Shown here: positions 1 to 8,389 of the stretch, piece after piece
How the letters are laid out: every line of letters starts with the position of its first letter
Position numbering within the stretch: the stretch's first letter is position 1
Source: Paenibacillus dendrobii
GTDB taxonomy: Bacteria; Bacillota; Bacilli; Paenibacillales; Paenibacillaceae
Length of the DNA: 64,000 bases
Direction of reading: 5' to 3'
Assembly: GCF_009807035.1 (NCBI RefSeq)
Contig: NZ_WUBI01000001.1
Span: 1,178,001-1,242,000 of the forward strand
The notes under the pieces: model-generated
The model's database searches: none
What the model was told of the DNA's origin: nothing
Seen by the model: the letters and a program-made list of their open reading frames with translations, nothing else
Made by a program: the position numbers and the translations under genes

Positions 1-103
1 AATTGTAGGTAGCAAACACCATGAAAATCAGAAGCGTGGCACCCAGCATTAGTTTCCATATGACCGGCAGTCTTTTTAATAATAAGGTTAACCGTTCCAT
101 CAT
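1..103 (-). CDS. Sensor histidine kinase, N-terminal fragment (runs off window)
   Basis: Only the first 34 codons are inside the window. They read MMERLTLLLKRLPVIWKLML followed by a hydrophobic stretch ending near the window edge, which fits the basic N-terminus and first membrane segment of a sensor kinase. The start codon overlaps the stop of the upstream response regulator by four bases (ATGA), a sign of translational coupling. It is called a kinase because of this position and coupling; no catalytic domain is visible. Confidence 0.7.
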   Translation of the reverse strand, partial: MMERLTLLLKRLPVIWKLMLGATLLIFMVFATYN

Positions 104-774
104 CGCATCACGTATCCCATTCCCCGCACGGTCTGGATAATGCTCTCTTCACCCGGCACATCCAGCTTGTTCCGCAAATATCGGACATACACATCGACTA
201 CATTGGTCTCGACCAACGAGTCATAGCCCCATACCAGATCCAGAAGCATATCTCTGGTTTGCACCAGATTCGGATGCTTCATGAAGACAGCCAAGAGATC
301 AAACTCCCGCTTGGTGAGCTCCACGGCTTCGCCTGCCCGTAAAAGCGTTCGAGCATCCATATCCATCGTCAAATCACGAAACGTAATCATGGAGCGGCTT
401 TGCCGATCTTCCATCTCAATACGGCGGAACAAGGCACGCATGCGGGCCAGCAGCTCTTCAATATCGAAGGGCTTGGCTATATAATCATCGGCTCCGCTGT
501 CCAGCCCCGATATTCTGTCCTCAAGACGATCTCTGGCGGTCAGCATGATCACCGGTGTTCTCTTGACCTCGCGGATTCTTCGGCACACCTCGACACCATC
601 CATCCCCGGAAGCATGATATCCAGTAAAATCAAACTCCACTCTTCCGATAAAGCCAGATGCAAGCCACTGATTCCGTCATTGACCCCTCTTACTTCAAAA
701 TGCTCATGCTCAAGCTCCAGCTGAATAAAACGGACCAAACTCTTTTCGTCCTCTATAATTAATATTCGCTTCAT
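100..774 (-). CDS. OmpR/PhoB-family response regulator, ArlR-like
   Basis: This is a two-domain DNA-binding response regulator of about 224 residues. The receiver domain (about residues 1-118) has the acidic pair in IIEDE, the phospho-acceptor Asp in LLDIMLPGMDG (about D53), the conserved Thr in MLTARD and the Lys in AKPFD. A winged-helix output domain follows (about 130-224), with ELTKREFDLL and the C-terminal VRGMGYVMR that is typical of the family. The run ETNVVDVYVRYLRNKL closely recalls ArlR of staphylococci. The second of two adjacent Met codons is chosen because AAAGGAG lies 6 bases before it and only 3 before the first. The gene is coupled to a partner kinase by an ATGA overlap. A perfect heptamer direct repeat lies over its promoter, suggesting autoregulation. 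The signal it senses cannot be told from the sequence. Confidence 0.93.
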   Translation of the reverse strand: MKRILIIEDEKSLVRFIQLELEHEHFEVRGVNDGISGLHLALSEEWSLILLDIMLPGMDGVEVCRRIREVKRTPVIMLTARDRLEDRISGLDSGADDYIAKPFDIEELLARMRALFRRIEMEDRQSRSMITFRDLTMDMDARTLLRAGEAVELTKREFDLLAVFMKHPNLVQTRDMLLDLVWGYDSLVETNVVDVYVRYLRNKLDVPGEESIIQTVRGMGYVMR

Positions 775-806
775 CATGTTCTCCTTTATTGCAATATTAC
801 GATAAT

Positions 807-840
807 ATTATAAAAGTAAAGTATGAGAAATCGATGAGAA
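807..840 (-). promoter_or_regulatory. Promoter with heptamer direct repeat (probable response-regulator site)
   Basis: On the minus strand a TATAAT -10 box lies at 812-807. Over the expected -35 region, the + strand reads ATGAGAA-ATCG-ATGAGAA (823-840): two identical heptamers with an 11-base period. Tandem heptamers about one helical turn apart are the usual binding arrangement of OmpR/PhoB-family dimers, so this is probably the regulator's own site. There is no good -35 box, which fits an activator-dependent promoter. This is inference from pattern only. Confidence 0.5.
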
Positions 841-925
841 TCTTTGGATCGGCGGTTTGGTGGAGATCATCTCGCATATTTTTTTGTATCATAGTCTTGG
901 GCAAATCCTGGCAATTTAATCAAAT

Positions 926-959
926 AACGCAAGCCCCGTAGATTCGGGAGCCTGCGCTA
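926..959 (-). terminator. Terminator of the EamA permease gene
   Basis: An imperfect inverted repeat pairs ACGCAaGC-CCCG with CGGG-aGCcTGCGC. It sits about 55 bases after the permease stop and is followed on the minus strand by a T/A-rich stretch. Confidence 0.55.
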
Positions 960-1013
960 TATTCATGCTTTATTTAATCTGCTTCAAGTGATTATTTCGG
1001 AACGAAAACCTAT

Positions 1014-1901
1014 TCAGATTACGCTGGTTTCTTTCGATTTGCGGAAACGGACGTTCACGAGAATGATACTGGCCAAAATCAGTACCAGACCGATGATGAG
1101 GTTCAGCGTAACATGTTCATTCAGAAATATTACGCTTGTAAAAATAGAAACCAACGGAATCAGGAAGGTATATGAACCCACCTTGCTTGCTTCACCCTCA
1201 TGGATCAATTTAAAATACACAAACCAGCCAAGCGCGATAACGAAAATGCCGATAAACACGGTGTCCGCAATAAAAGATGCATTCCATACGATTGCCGACC
1301 ACTTCTCGACTCCCGATCCCCCTGCCAGCAAAATAACGCCGCCGATCATGATCTGCATTGCGGTGAGCCAGAGCGAATTCACTTGATGACCAATCTTTTT
1401 GACATATACGGTGCCTAGCGCCCATGTTAATGCCGTGATAATCGCCAAGATGATGCCAACCGCAGAAATATTCCCGCTCAATCCTCCCAAACTCATCGTA
1501 GCGACCCCGGCAAATCCAACCAATAAACCGAGCATTTTTTGACGTGTCATGCTCTCTCCCAGCCACAACCACGAAAATAAGCCCAGCAGTACAGGCTGCA
1601 GAAAGACAATCGCAGAAAACAAGCCCGCAGGAGTATATTGCAGCCCAATCGTTTGAACGCCATAATAAAGCACGATGCTGAGCAAAGCGGACAAGAGATA
1701 AATCGGCCAGTTCTTCCGGAACCGTAATTCCTTATATTTCGGCAATGCCACCAGGATAAGCAGCAATCCGCCGATGAGCGCGCGCAGTCCGGCAAATAGG
1801 ATCGGCGGCGTATATTGAAGTGCAAATTTGGATAAGGGCCAGTTAATTCCCCAAACCAAAATCAAAAATGCTAGATTCAAAATCGCTTTATTGTGACGCA
1901 T
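1014..1901 (-). CDS. EamA/DMT-superfamily permease
   Basis: This 295-residue integral membrane protein has about ten hydrophobic segments arranged as two similar halves, the pattern of drug/metabolite (DMT) exporters. Family signs are the opening LAFLILVWGINWPLSKFAL, the glycine-rich RALIGGLLLI, and the WLWLGESMT at the end of the first EamA repeat with its counterpart VIFLNEHVT in the second. The start is supported by AGGGAGTG 7 bases before ATG. It stands alone, divergent from the nuclease/NTPase gene and followed by a hairpin. Such proteins export amino acids, purines or other small metabolites; the substrate cannot be assigned here. Confidence 0.9.
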   Translation of the reverse strand: MRHNKAILNLAFLILVWGINWPLSKFALQYTPPILFAGLRALIGGLLLILVALPKYKELRFRKNWPIYLLSALLSIVLYYGVQTIGLQYTPAGLFSAIVFLQPVLLGLFSWLWLGESMTRQKMLGLLVGFAGVATMSLGGLSGNISAVGIILAIITALTWALGTVYVKKIGHQVNSLWLTAMQIMIGGVILLAGGSGVEKWSAIVWNASFIADTVFIGIFVIALGWFVYFKLIHEGEASKVGSYTFLIPLVSIFTSVIFLNEHVTLNLIIGLVLILASIILVNVRFRKSKETSVI

Positions 1902-2090
1902 CTGACTTCACTCCCTGTAAGAACATAAGCATGGTGTGAATTATACTCTTATATGTCAGTTGCGTCATGTATTTTTTCTGAAAGCGTATTTTTCCGAATC
2001 TCTTTTAACCGTGAGCCACATGCGGGAGGGAAGCTGCAGAACTTTGTCGAATTCTAACATCAATACAATATATTTAAGAGGAAATTTTTA

Positions 2091-4475
2091 TTGGAGGCAG
2101 GGATTCAATTCATGTTTAACTTTCAAAATTTAAATGACTTCGAATTCGAACTTTTATCCAGGGATGTCGTGTCTAAAGAATTTGGGTTAGATTTAAGAAC
2201 CTATACGAAAGGAAGAGATGGCGGCATTGATATTAGAGGTTTTGTGGCTAATGATGTGGTTGTCCAAGTGAAACACTATCCTAAAAGTTCATTTTCAAAT
2301 TTAAAGAACTCGCTCGATAAAGAAGTAGCAAAGATAAAAAAACTGAATATAAAAAAATATATTGTTGTAACCTCATTTTTTTTGACTCCTGAAAAAGAAG
2401 ATGAAATCTTTGCTATGTTCGAGAACTATATGGATACAAAAAAACAAATTATTGACGGTTCCCGGTTAAATACTATTTTAGCAGAAGCGGACAATCTAGA
2501 TATCGTGCGAAAGAATTATAAACTGTGGCTTACTTCTACGAATGTCCTGGATACGCTAAATCATAACAGCCTTATCATTGACACCAATAGTTACATTTAC
2601 GAAATTGATCGAAAAATGAACCTGTTCGTAGAGACTAAACAATTTTTGAAAGCTCTAGAGGTGTTGGAGAAAAACAACTGCATTCTGCTCGATGGGAATC
2701 CGGGAGTTGGAAAAACGACAGTGTCCCAAATGCTGATAACCCACTTTATCAAAGATGGATACTCTCCCAAATACTTGAGTAACAATTCGACCCATCAAAT
2801 CAAAAATTCACTTTTTAATGATGATAAAAAAGAGCTGATACTGCTAAACGATTTTCTCGGACAACATTATGAGCAATACAAACCCGAGTTATTAGAAGAA
2901 ATAAAAGCACTAATCAATTACTTCGTAAAATATCCGCATCAAAAAAAGTTAATTCTTAACACGAGAATTACGATATTAAATGAAGTCCTGATGAAAAATA
3001 ATGATTTTAAATTTTTCTTGGAAGATAGCACGATTGAAGCTTTAAGAATCGATGTGAGCCAATTAACCTATTTTGAAAAAGCAAGGATTCTTTACTCTCA
3101 TATTTATTACTATAAGCTTCCCCAAAAACATTTTAATCAAATATTAACGGATAAGAGATATTTACAAATTATCGAACATCCGAATTATAATCCGCGAATC
3201 ATTGAATACATAACAAGAAGATCCACTTGGAACAGTACCGATCCGGAAAGTTACTTCAGTGTAATGATGAACCATTTATTGAATCCTAAAGACGTTTGGA
3301 AAAATGAATTTGAGAAGCTCAGTACATTTGACCGCATATTTATAAACACACTGTACTCTTTAACCAACGAAGAAATTAACATAGAAATCCTTCGGGAATG
3401 TTTTGAAAAAAGACTAAACCATAGTAAATATGACACTACAATTAATGTTTTTGCGGATTGTCTTGATAGACTGACCGATTCGCTAATAAAAATAGTAGAT
3501 TTGGGAATGGAGAGGTTCGTCGGAGTCATCAACCCATCTATAAATGATTACATCTTTCACGAGCTGCAAAATAATTATTCGGAAATTCAAGCCATATACA
3601 AACATAGTGTTTATTTTGAGCAAATGGAAAAACTTCTGATTATCAATAAAGGATTATTCCAGAACATATTCATCGATAAAATAACTACTCGCGAATTTTT
3701 ATCCTTGAAAACGTACACTGCGCCAATACAATATTTTTATTTATTCTATATCGCAGAGTTAAATATCATGAATCATGATTTATCCTACACCATTCACAAC
3801 CTGCTCTTTGATCGAGAAACGTATAAACAGAACAGTTTAAAAGATCATTCCATTCTCTTAGGAAAGTATTTTTGTAACCTGGATATGATCCAGTTTTACA
3901 AATTACATTCATTATTCAATAGTTTGAACAGAATGGAGTATATCTACGAAAAAACGGATTATTCTTTCATGGAAAAGTTCATACCTATTCACGAGGAATA
4001 TTTAAGAATTCTTTCCGATGGAAATATTTTGCGTAATAATATCGATGATGTGATAGTTCCGATTAGATTCAATATTAAATGGGCCATCGAGCTGGAAATC
4101 GTCAGTACACTCAATTATCGCATGAAAGAATTAATCATGAATAAGATAGCAAAGTATCATGATGAAAATCTTGATGATGAATTCCCGGATCATATCATTT
4201 CAAATTTAACAATGGAATTAAAATCTGAAATATCACTATTGTCTGATCAATTAATCAAAAGATTAAATTCAATCATATTCTGCAAAAGGGAACTAAAAAT
4301 TGACTATGATATTATTTTGGAAGAAAGTTCATTTGAACATGTAGCTTATCAAGTCACGGATAACTATATAGAAGGCGATACAGGGATGGAATCCTCAAAA
4401 ATAGTATCACATGACGACGATATTCATATGATTGATCACATGTTTGCTCATTATCGCAGTGAAGAGGAAACTTGA
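2091..4475 (+). CDS. Mrr-like restriction endonuclease domain fused to nSTAND3-like NTPase (candidate defence protein)
   Basis: This is a 794-residue single-gene effector candidate. The first 150 residues form a PD-(D/E)xK nuclease of the Mrr/restriction_endonuclease type: a helix with Glu (EFELL), then KGRDGGIDIR (D47) and VVQVKHY (Q59-x-K61). A P-loop NTPase follows: Walker A DGNPGVGKTT (K208 region) and a Walker B-like LILLNDFLGQ at about 249-258. The D-F-L-G-Q signature is what I recall for nSTAND3 proteins. The remaining 500 or so residues are helix-rich, with no recognised motif, and are a likely sensor region. Two starts are possible: TTG at 2091 with AAGAGG 9 bases before it, or ATG at 2112 with GGAGG 14 bases before it. 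The gene is markedly AT-rich compared with its neighbours, and its 3' end overlaps the convergent phosphoesterase gene by 25 bases. Both facts suggest horizontal acquisition. Confidence 0.85.
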   Translation: MEAGIQFMFNFQNLNDFEFELLSRDVVSKEFGLDLRTYTKGRDGGIDIRGFVANDVVVQVKHYPKSSFSNLKNSLDKEVAKIKKLNIKKYIVVTSFFLTPEKEDEIFAMFENYMDTKKQIIDGSRLNTILAEADNLDIVRKNYKLWLTSTNVLDTLNHNSLIIDTNSYIYEIDRKMNLFVETKQFLKALEVLEKNNCILLDGNPGVGKTTVSQMLITHFIKDGYSPKYLSNNSTHQIKNSLFNDDKKELILLNDFLGQHYEQYKPELLEEIKALINYFVKYPHQKKLILNTRITILNEVLMKNNDFKFFLEDSTIEALRIDVSQLTYFEKARILYSHIYYYKLPQKHFNQILTDKRYLQIIEHPNYNPRIIEYITRRSTWNSTDPESYFSVMMNHLLNPKDVWKNEFEKLSTFDRIFINTLYSLTNEEINIEILRECFEKRLNHSKYDTTINVFADCLDRLTDSLIKIVDLGMERFVGVINPSINDYIFHELQNNYSEIQAIYKHSVYFEQMEKLLIINKGLFQNIFIDKITTREFLSLKTYTAPIQYFYLFYIAELNIMNHDLSYTIHNLLFDRETYKQNSLKDHSILLGKYFCNLDMIQFYKLHSLFNSLNRMEYIYEKTDYSFMEKFIPIHEEYLRILSDGNILRNNIDDVIVPIRFNIKWAIELEIVSTLNYRMKELIMNKIAKYHDENLDDEFPDHIISNLTMELKSEISLLSDQLIKRLNSIIFCKRELKIDYDIILEESSFEHVAYQVTDNYIEGDTGMESSKIVSHDDDIHMIDHMFAHYRSEEET

Positions 4476-5290
4476 ATGACTTCCAGTTCGCGATCACTGT
4501 CATTTCCCCGGGCATCCGCTGTGGGCGAGAAGTGCTTCATTTGCCGGTGAAGCAGCTGTGCATTCTTCATGATCTCCGGTTCCATGACATCCACGGCGGA
4601 AATCCGGATCGCTTCACTTCCGATGTCAACCAAACGGAACCCGGGCTGATCCAGACAGGCAGATAATTGTACAAAAGACCATTCCTGCTGCTGATTGATC
4701 GAATCCATATGGGTATGTCCATTAAAATAAATGCCGATCCCTTTGTTTTGATTCAGGATACTCCACATATCAATGCTCGGATGGATGGAGCCCTTTTCCC
4801 GTTCTGAACCTCGGGTGGTACGGTATACGGGGTGGTGGCCAAAAACGAGCAGCGGCTTATCCTTCGAAGCAATAACCATGCTTTCCAGCCATTCCAACTG
4901 TTCAAAATCGAGCCAGCCTCCCCAGTCTTTATAATCCATTTCTTTCGCAGTATCCAGGAAAACCAGCATCGCTTCATCCGTATCAAGCACATGATATCTT
5001 TGCTGACCGGTCATTCGAAGAACTTCGTTCCTCGTTTGGCCGTAAAGGTCATGATTACCGAGAACGTGAATAAATTTCTTATCCTGACGCTTTAACAATG
5101 CATATACGTCCTGAAGTTCCGATGCCAAACCAAAATTAGTCAAATCCCCTAACGAAATATATAAATCCGCATCCAGATTCAAAAACTGTTCCAGTACACA
5201 ATGGTAGAAAGTTGTCCGGGCCTCCGCAAGTCCCGGGATGGACCGATCGACCTCATGATAATGCAAGTCTCCAAGCAGTGCTAATTTCAC
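4451..5290 (-). CDS. Calcineurin-like metallophosphoesterase
   Basis: All five metallophosphoesterase blocks are present: LLGDLHYH, YISLGDLTNFG, VLGNHDLYG, LVFGHHPVY and YFNGHTHMD. These coordinate a two-metal centre that hydrolyses phosphoesters. The layout resembles the class III cyclic-nucleotide phosphodiesterase group (CpdA-like), but the substrate is unknown. I choose the GTG at 5290 because it has AAAGGGG 9 bases upstream and gives a protein beginning VKLALLGDLH, a normal start for the family; the longer frame to 5350 begins at TTG without a ribosome site. The 3' end overlaps the convergent nuclease-NTPase gene by 25 bases, so transcripts of the two genes would be complementary there. 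The C-terminal tail is rich in Asp, Arg and Ser and carries no motif. Confidence 0.88.
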   Translation of the reverse strand: MKLALLGDLHYHEVDRSIPGLAEARTTFYHCVLEQFLNLDADLYISLGDLTNFGLASELQDVYALLKRQDKKFIHVLGNHDLYGQTRNEVLRMTGQQRYHVLDTDEAMLVFLDTAKEMDYKDWGGWLDFEQLEWLESMVIASKDKPLLVFGHHPVYRTTRGSEREKGSIHPSIDMWSILNQNKGIGIYFNGHTHMDSINQQQEWSFVQLSACLDQPGFRLVDIGSEAIRISAVDVMEPEIMKNAQLLHRQMKHFSPTADARGNDSDRELEVIQVSSSLR

Positions 5291-5442
5291 CCTGACTGTC
5301 CCCTTTCGTCCTGCAGCATATAATCCTTCTCCTTCCATCATAAGGAACAAGTATTATGAGGTCGTTAAACATGGGGACATATTTTGTAAAAGAAGGCCAC
5401 ACCAAAACCGTTACACATATATCGCAAAATGCCGGCAATCAA

Positions 5443-7119
5443 TCAGAGCTTTTTCATGGCCTTGAGCCTTTTCATAACATCATTGCCGCCGCGGCCGAAA
5501 TAATCATGGAGCTCGCAATATGCCTGATATAACTCCTCATACATACGAACATGTTCGGGTATCGGCTTGAAGGTTTCTTCTTTTACCTTGGCCATGTGCT
5601 TCGCCGCCTCTACGATGCTGTTGTATCCGCCCGCCGCTTCGCCGGCAGCTGTAGCTGCGAACATGGCGGCCCCGAGAGCGGTCGTGTGCTTGGAATCCGC
5701 AACCACAATTTCCCGATTGGTAACGTCCGCAAAGATTTGCATCAGCAGCCGGTTCTTTTGCGGAAGTCCACCGCATGCGTACAGCTTATCGACAGCAATA
5801 CCGCTTCTTTCGAATGTATCCACGATCTTGCGGGTACCAAAAGCCGTTGATTCAAGCAGCGCACGGTATATTTCCTGAGGCTTGGTGGACAGCGTCAGTC
5901 CGATGATCAATCCCGATAAATCCGTATCCATCAGGACCGAACGGCTGCCATTATGCCAATCCAAAGCTACAAGCCCCGTTTCTCCCGGTTTGTATAATGC
6001 GGCTTCCCGCTCGAGCCATGGATGAACATCCATGCCTTCCGACTCGGCTCGCTCTTTTACGTATGCCGGAACTGCCTCTTCCACAAACCATTCAAAAATA
6101 TCGCCAACCGCGTTTTGACCTGCTTCATAACCGAAATATCCCGGGATGATACCATCTTCAACAACACCGCACATCCCTTCCACAAGCTTCTCTTCCTCAT
6201 GAAGCAGCATGTGGCACAATGAAGTTCCCATCGCCATGACCAGTTTGCCGGGTGTAACTACGCCCATGGCCGGAACAGCGGCATGCGCGTCAATTACGCC
6301 TACGGCTACCGCCGTACCCGGATTCAATCCGGTAAGTGCTGCCATTTCGGGGTTCAGTCCACCGGCGCTTGTTCCAAGCGGCATGACTTCACCTCTGAGT
6401 TTGGTGGATGCCAAATGTTCCAGCCTAGGGTCCAATGCCTTCAAATATTCCGGATTCGGATATCCATCCTTCTTGTGCCACAAGGCTTTGTATCCCGCCG
6501 TACAGCTGTTGCGGGTCATACGGCCTGTCAATTGGAACACGGTCCAATCTGCCGCTTCCAGGAATCTGTCTGCCGCTTCAAAAATTTCCGGCGCTTCGTC
6601 AAGGACCTGCCATACCTTAGCAAACATCCATTCCGATGAGGTTTTGCCTCCGTAACGCGGTAGGAATGCTTCCCCCCGCTCCGCAGCTGCCCGGTTCAGG
6701 CGGTCGGCTTCAGGTTGAGCCGCGTGATGCTTCCAGAGCTTCACCCAGCTATGGGGCTGATGCTTCCATTGATCAAGCATACACAGCGGTGTCCCATGGG
6801 AATCCACCGGCAAAATCGTGCATGCCGTAAAATCGATACCTATACCAATAACGTCTTCAGCAGGTACGCCGCCTACCTTCAAGACAGCAGGAACAGATAC
6901 GCGTATAACTTCCAAATAATCGTCCGGATGCTGAAGCGCCCAATCCATAGGCAGTTTCCTATCGGAGCCCGGCAGCCGTTCATCGATCACGTGATGGGGA
7001 TAGGAAGTGACATGATCGGCGATCTCCTCTCCGCTTGTCAAATCTACCAGAACCGCACGACCCGACTGCGTTCCGTAATCAATGCCTATTGCGAATTTAT
7101 GAATCGTAGATTGTACCAT
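5443..7119 (-). CDS. araB: Ribulokinase
   Basis: This FGGY-family sugar kinase of 558 residues has the normal AraB length. It phosphorylates L-ribulose to L-ribulose 5-phosphate with ATP in L-arabinose breakdown. Visible features are the N-terminal nucleotide-binding loop [15 protein letters not shown], the substrate-contact region [19 protein letters not shown] with [11 protein letters not shown] (characteristic of AraB), [15 protein letters not shown], and the C-terminal FGGY region [26 protein letters not shown] lies 7 bases before the ATG. The usual partners araA and araD are not in the window, so it is either a scattered pathway gene or a related ribulokinase. An acyl-CoA-dehydrogenase-like gene lies upstream on the same strand, and there is a terminator in the gap. 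Confidence 0.93.
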   Translation of the reverse strand: MVQSTIHKFAIGIDYGTQSGRAVLVDLTSGEEIADHVTSYPHHVIDERLPGSDRKLPMDWALQHPDDYLEVIRVSVPAVLKVGGVPAEDVIGIGIDFTACTILPVDSHGTPLCMLDQWKHQPHSWVKLWKHHAAQPEADRLNRAAAERGEAFLPRYGGKTSSEWMFAKVWQVLDEAPEIFEAADRFLEAADWTVFQLTGRMTRNSCTAGYKALWHKKDGYPNPEYLKALDPRLEHLASTKLRGEVMPLGTSAGGLNPEMAALTGLNPGTAVAVGVIDAHAAVPAMGVVTPGKLVMAMGTSLCHMLLHEEEKLVEGMCGVVEDGIIPGYFGYEAGQNAVGDIFEWFVEEAVPAYVKERAESEGMDVHPWLEREAALYKPGETGLVALDWHNGSRSVLMDTDLSGLIIGLTLSTKPQEIYRALLESTAFGTRKIVDTFERSGIAVDKLYACGGLPQKNRLLMQIFADVTNREIVVADSKHTTALGAAMFAATAAGEAAGGYNSIVEAAKHMAKVKEETFKPIPEHVRMYEELYQAYCELHDYFGRGGNDVMKRLKAMKKL

Positions 7120-7190
7120 TCTGTTCCCTCCTAATCTGGCAAGCTACCAACCTTTTCGACGTTACCACCATCCAAATCCTGCAGATATGC

Positions 7191-7220
7191 AAAAAGAAAA
7201 CGGCTTGTCGCCGTCTTCTT
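7191..7220 (-). terminator. Terminator of the acyl-CoA-dehydrogenase-like gene
   Basis: On the minus strand the stem AAGAAGACGGC pairs with GCCGTTTTCTT (one mismatch) across a 5-base loop and is followed by TTT. It begins at the stop codon of the gene. Confidence 0.7.
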
Positions 7221-8262
7221 ATCCGCGCAGCAGTGCATGCTGACACGCCGTTTGCAAATCTCTCCAAACCCGGTTCACGACCGTATCTTCCATGCAGGCT
7301 GACAAGCCCAGCATCGGGAAGAGCTTCAGCCCGCAACCCAAGGAAGCCCTGGCTGCTGTAACGCATTCGCTTGAGATCCTTAGTTCCATTTCCGGAGAGA
7401 GAGTCCCCTTTTGATTTAAATCTTCCCAGGACTTATCCAATACCATATAAAAGGCATCCTTTTGACGGGCAAACTCCTGTTTTTGTTCAATGATCTCGGC
7501 GAGCACTTTATCGTTTCCGCGTACCTTCATCATCTCTTCAGCCGCTTCCAGAAAATGATCGGCGAGCCCCATGGCTACCCCCGCAAATGAAGTTTGGGCA
7601 AACGCAAGAAACGGATATTTGTACAGCACTTCATCCTGATGTGAGCGGTATTCCGTGAATGAAAAGGTCATTTCATCCGGTATGTAAGCATCGGTCACTA
7701 CAATGCTATGACTGGCCGTAGCCTTCAATCCAAAGGTATTCCAGTCCTTGAGGATCTGAACCTGATCGGGGGTCATGATCAGGGTGACGATCTGAGGAGA
7801 TTCATCCGAATTCGGACGACCCTCTTGCTCCAGAATTGAATTTGCCGTAAATGAAGTCGCATGCGTCGAGCCGCTACAATATTTCCATCGTCCGTTTACG
7901 ATGTAACCTCCATCTACCTTTCGCGCCGTACCTGTCGTTGCTCCACTGCCGGCAATAACCGCTTCCGGTTTTCCGAAAACATCTAGTCCTACGCTTTGCG
8001 TCATGAAAGGTACAAAGTAGCCGCCGCCTGCTCCAATAGTCACCAGCCAGCCAAAGCTGCCGTCGATGCGTGCGCATTCCTGGAAAATACGGATTGCCTC
8101 CGGCAGCGGAGTCATGTTCCCGTCCAAATCGTCAGCCACGAACAAATGAAACAGTTTTTTATCATATATGTATTGCAGTGCTTCCGGGGTAATTACGCCA
8201 TCATGCTCCATTTGCTGTGACTGTTCCCGAATGCTGCTGATCTCGTGCGCGGTAAATCCCAT
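7219..8262 (-). CDS. Acyl-CoA dehydrogenase-family flavoprotein
   Basis: This 347-residue protein has the acyl-CoA dehydrogenase fold order: an N-terminal helical part with CARIDGSFGWLVTIGAGGGY, a middle beta domain with AGSGATTGTARKVDGGYIVNGRWKYCSG, then a C-terminal helical domain from about residue 215. The G-x-W-x-(Y/F)-x-S-G pattern GRWKYCSG is typical of the branch that includes flavin-dependent hydroxylases (HsaA/DszC-like) as well as dehydrogenases. The catalytic Glu of classical dehydrogenases is not obvious, so a monooxygenase or desaturase role is possible. The start is supported by GGTGGAAGC just before ATG. It is a single gene ended by a hairpin that overlaps its stop. No flavin reductase or CoA ligase lies nearby, so the substrate is unknown. 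Confidence 0.82.
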   Translation of the reverse strand: MGFTAHEISSIREQSQQMEHDGVITPEALQYIYDKKLFHLFVADDLDGNMTPLPEAIRIFQECARIDGSFGWLVTIGAGGGYFVPFMTQSVGLDVFGKPEAVIAGSGATTGTARKVDGGYIVNGRWKYCSGSTHATSFTANSILEQEGRPNSDESPQIVTLIMTPDQVQILKDWNTFGLKATASHSIVVTDAYIPDEMTFSFTEYRSHQDEVLYKYPFLAFAQTSFAGVAMGLADHFLEAAEEMMKVRGNDKVLAEIIEQKQEFARQKDAFYMVLDKSWEDLNQKGTLSPEMELRISSECVTAARASLGCGLKLFPMLGLSACMEDTVVNRVWRDLQTACQHALLRG

Positions 8263-8346
8263 GCTTCCACCACTTTCTTAAATGTATGTTTAATCTATTC
8301 TACCATGAACAAGCCCTCCGTGGCTCTATTCACCCTAGAAGCATGA

Positions 8347-8382
8347 AAGCCGTCTGCAACCTCACTTTCAGGCAGACGGCTT
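8347..8382 (-). terminator. Terminator of the copper/siroheme-like pair
   Basis: A perfect 11-base inverted repeat, AAGCCGTCTGC (8347-8357) with GCAGACGGCTT (8372-8382), lies just after the small reductase-like gene. The T tail is short on the minus strand. Confidence 0.75.
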
Positions 8383-8389
8383 GGATTTG

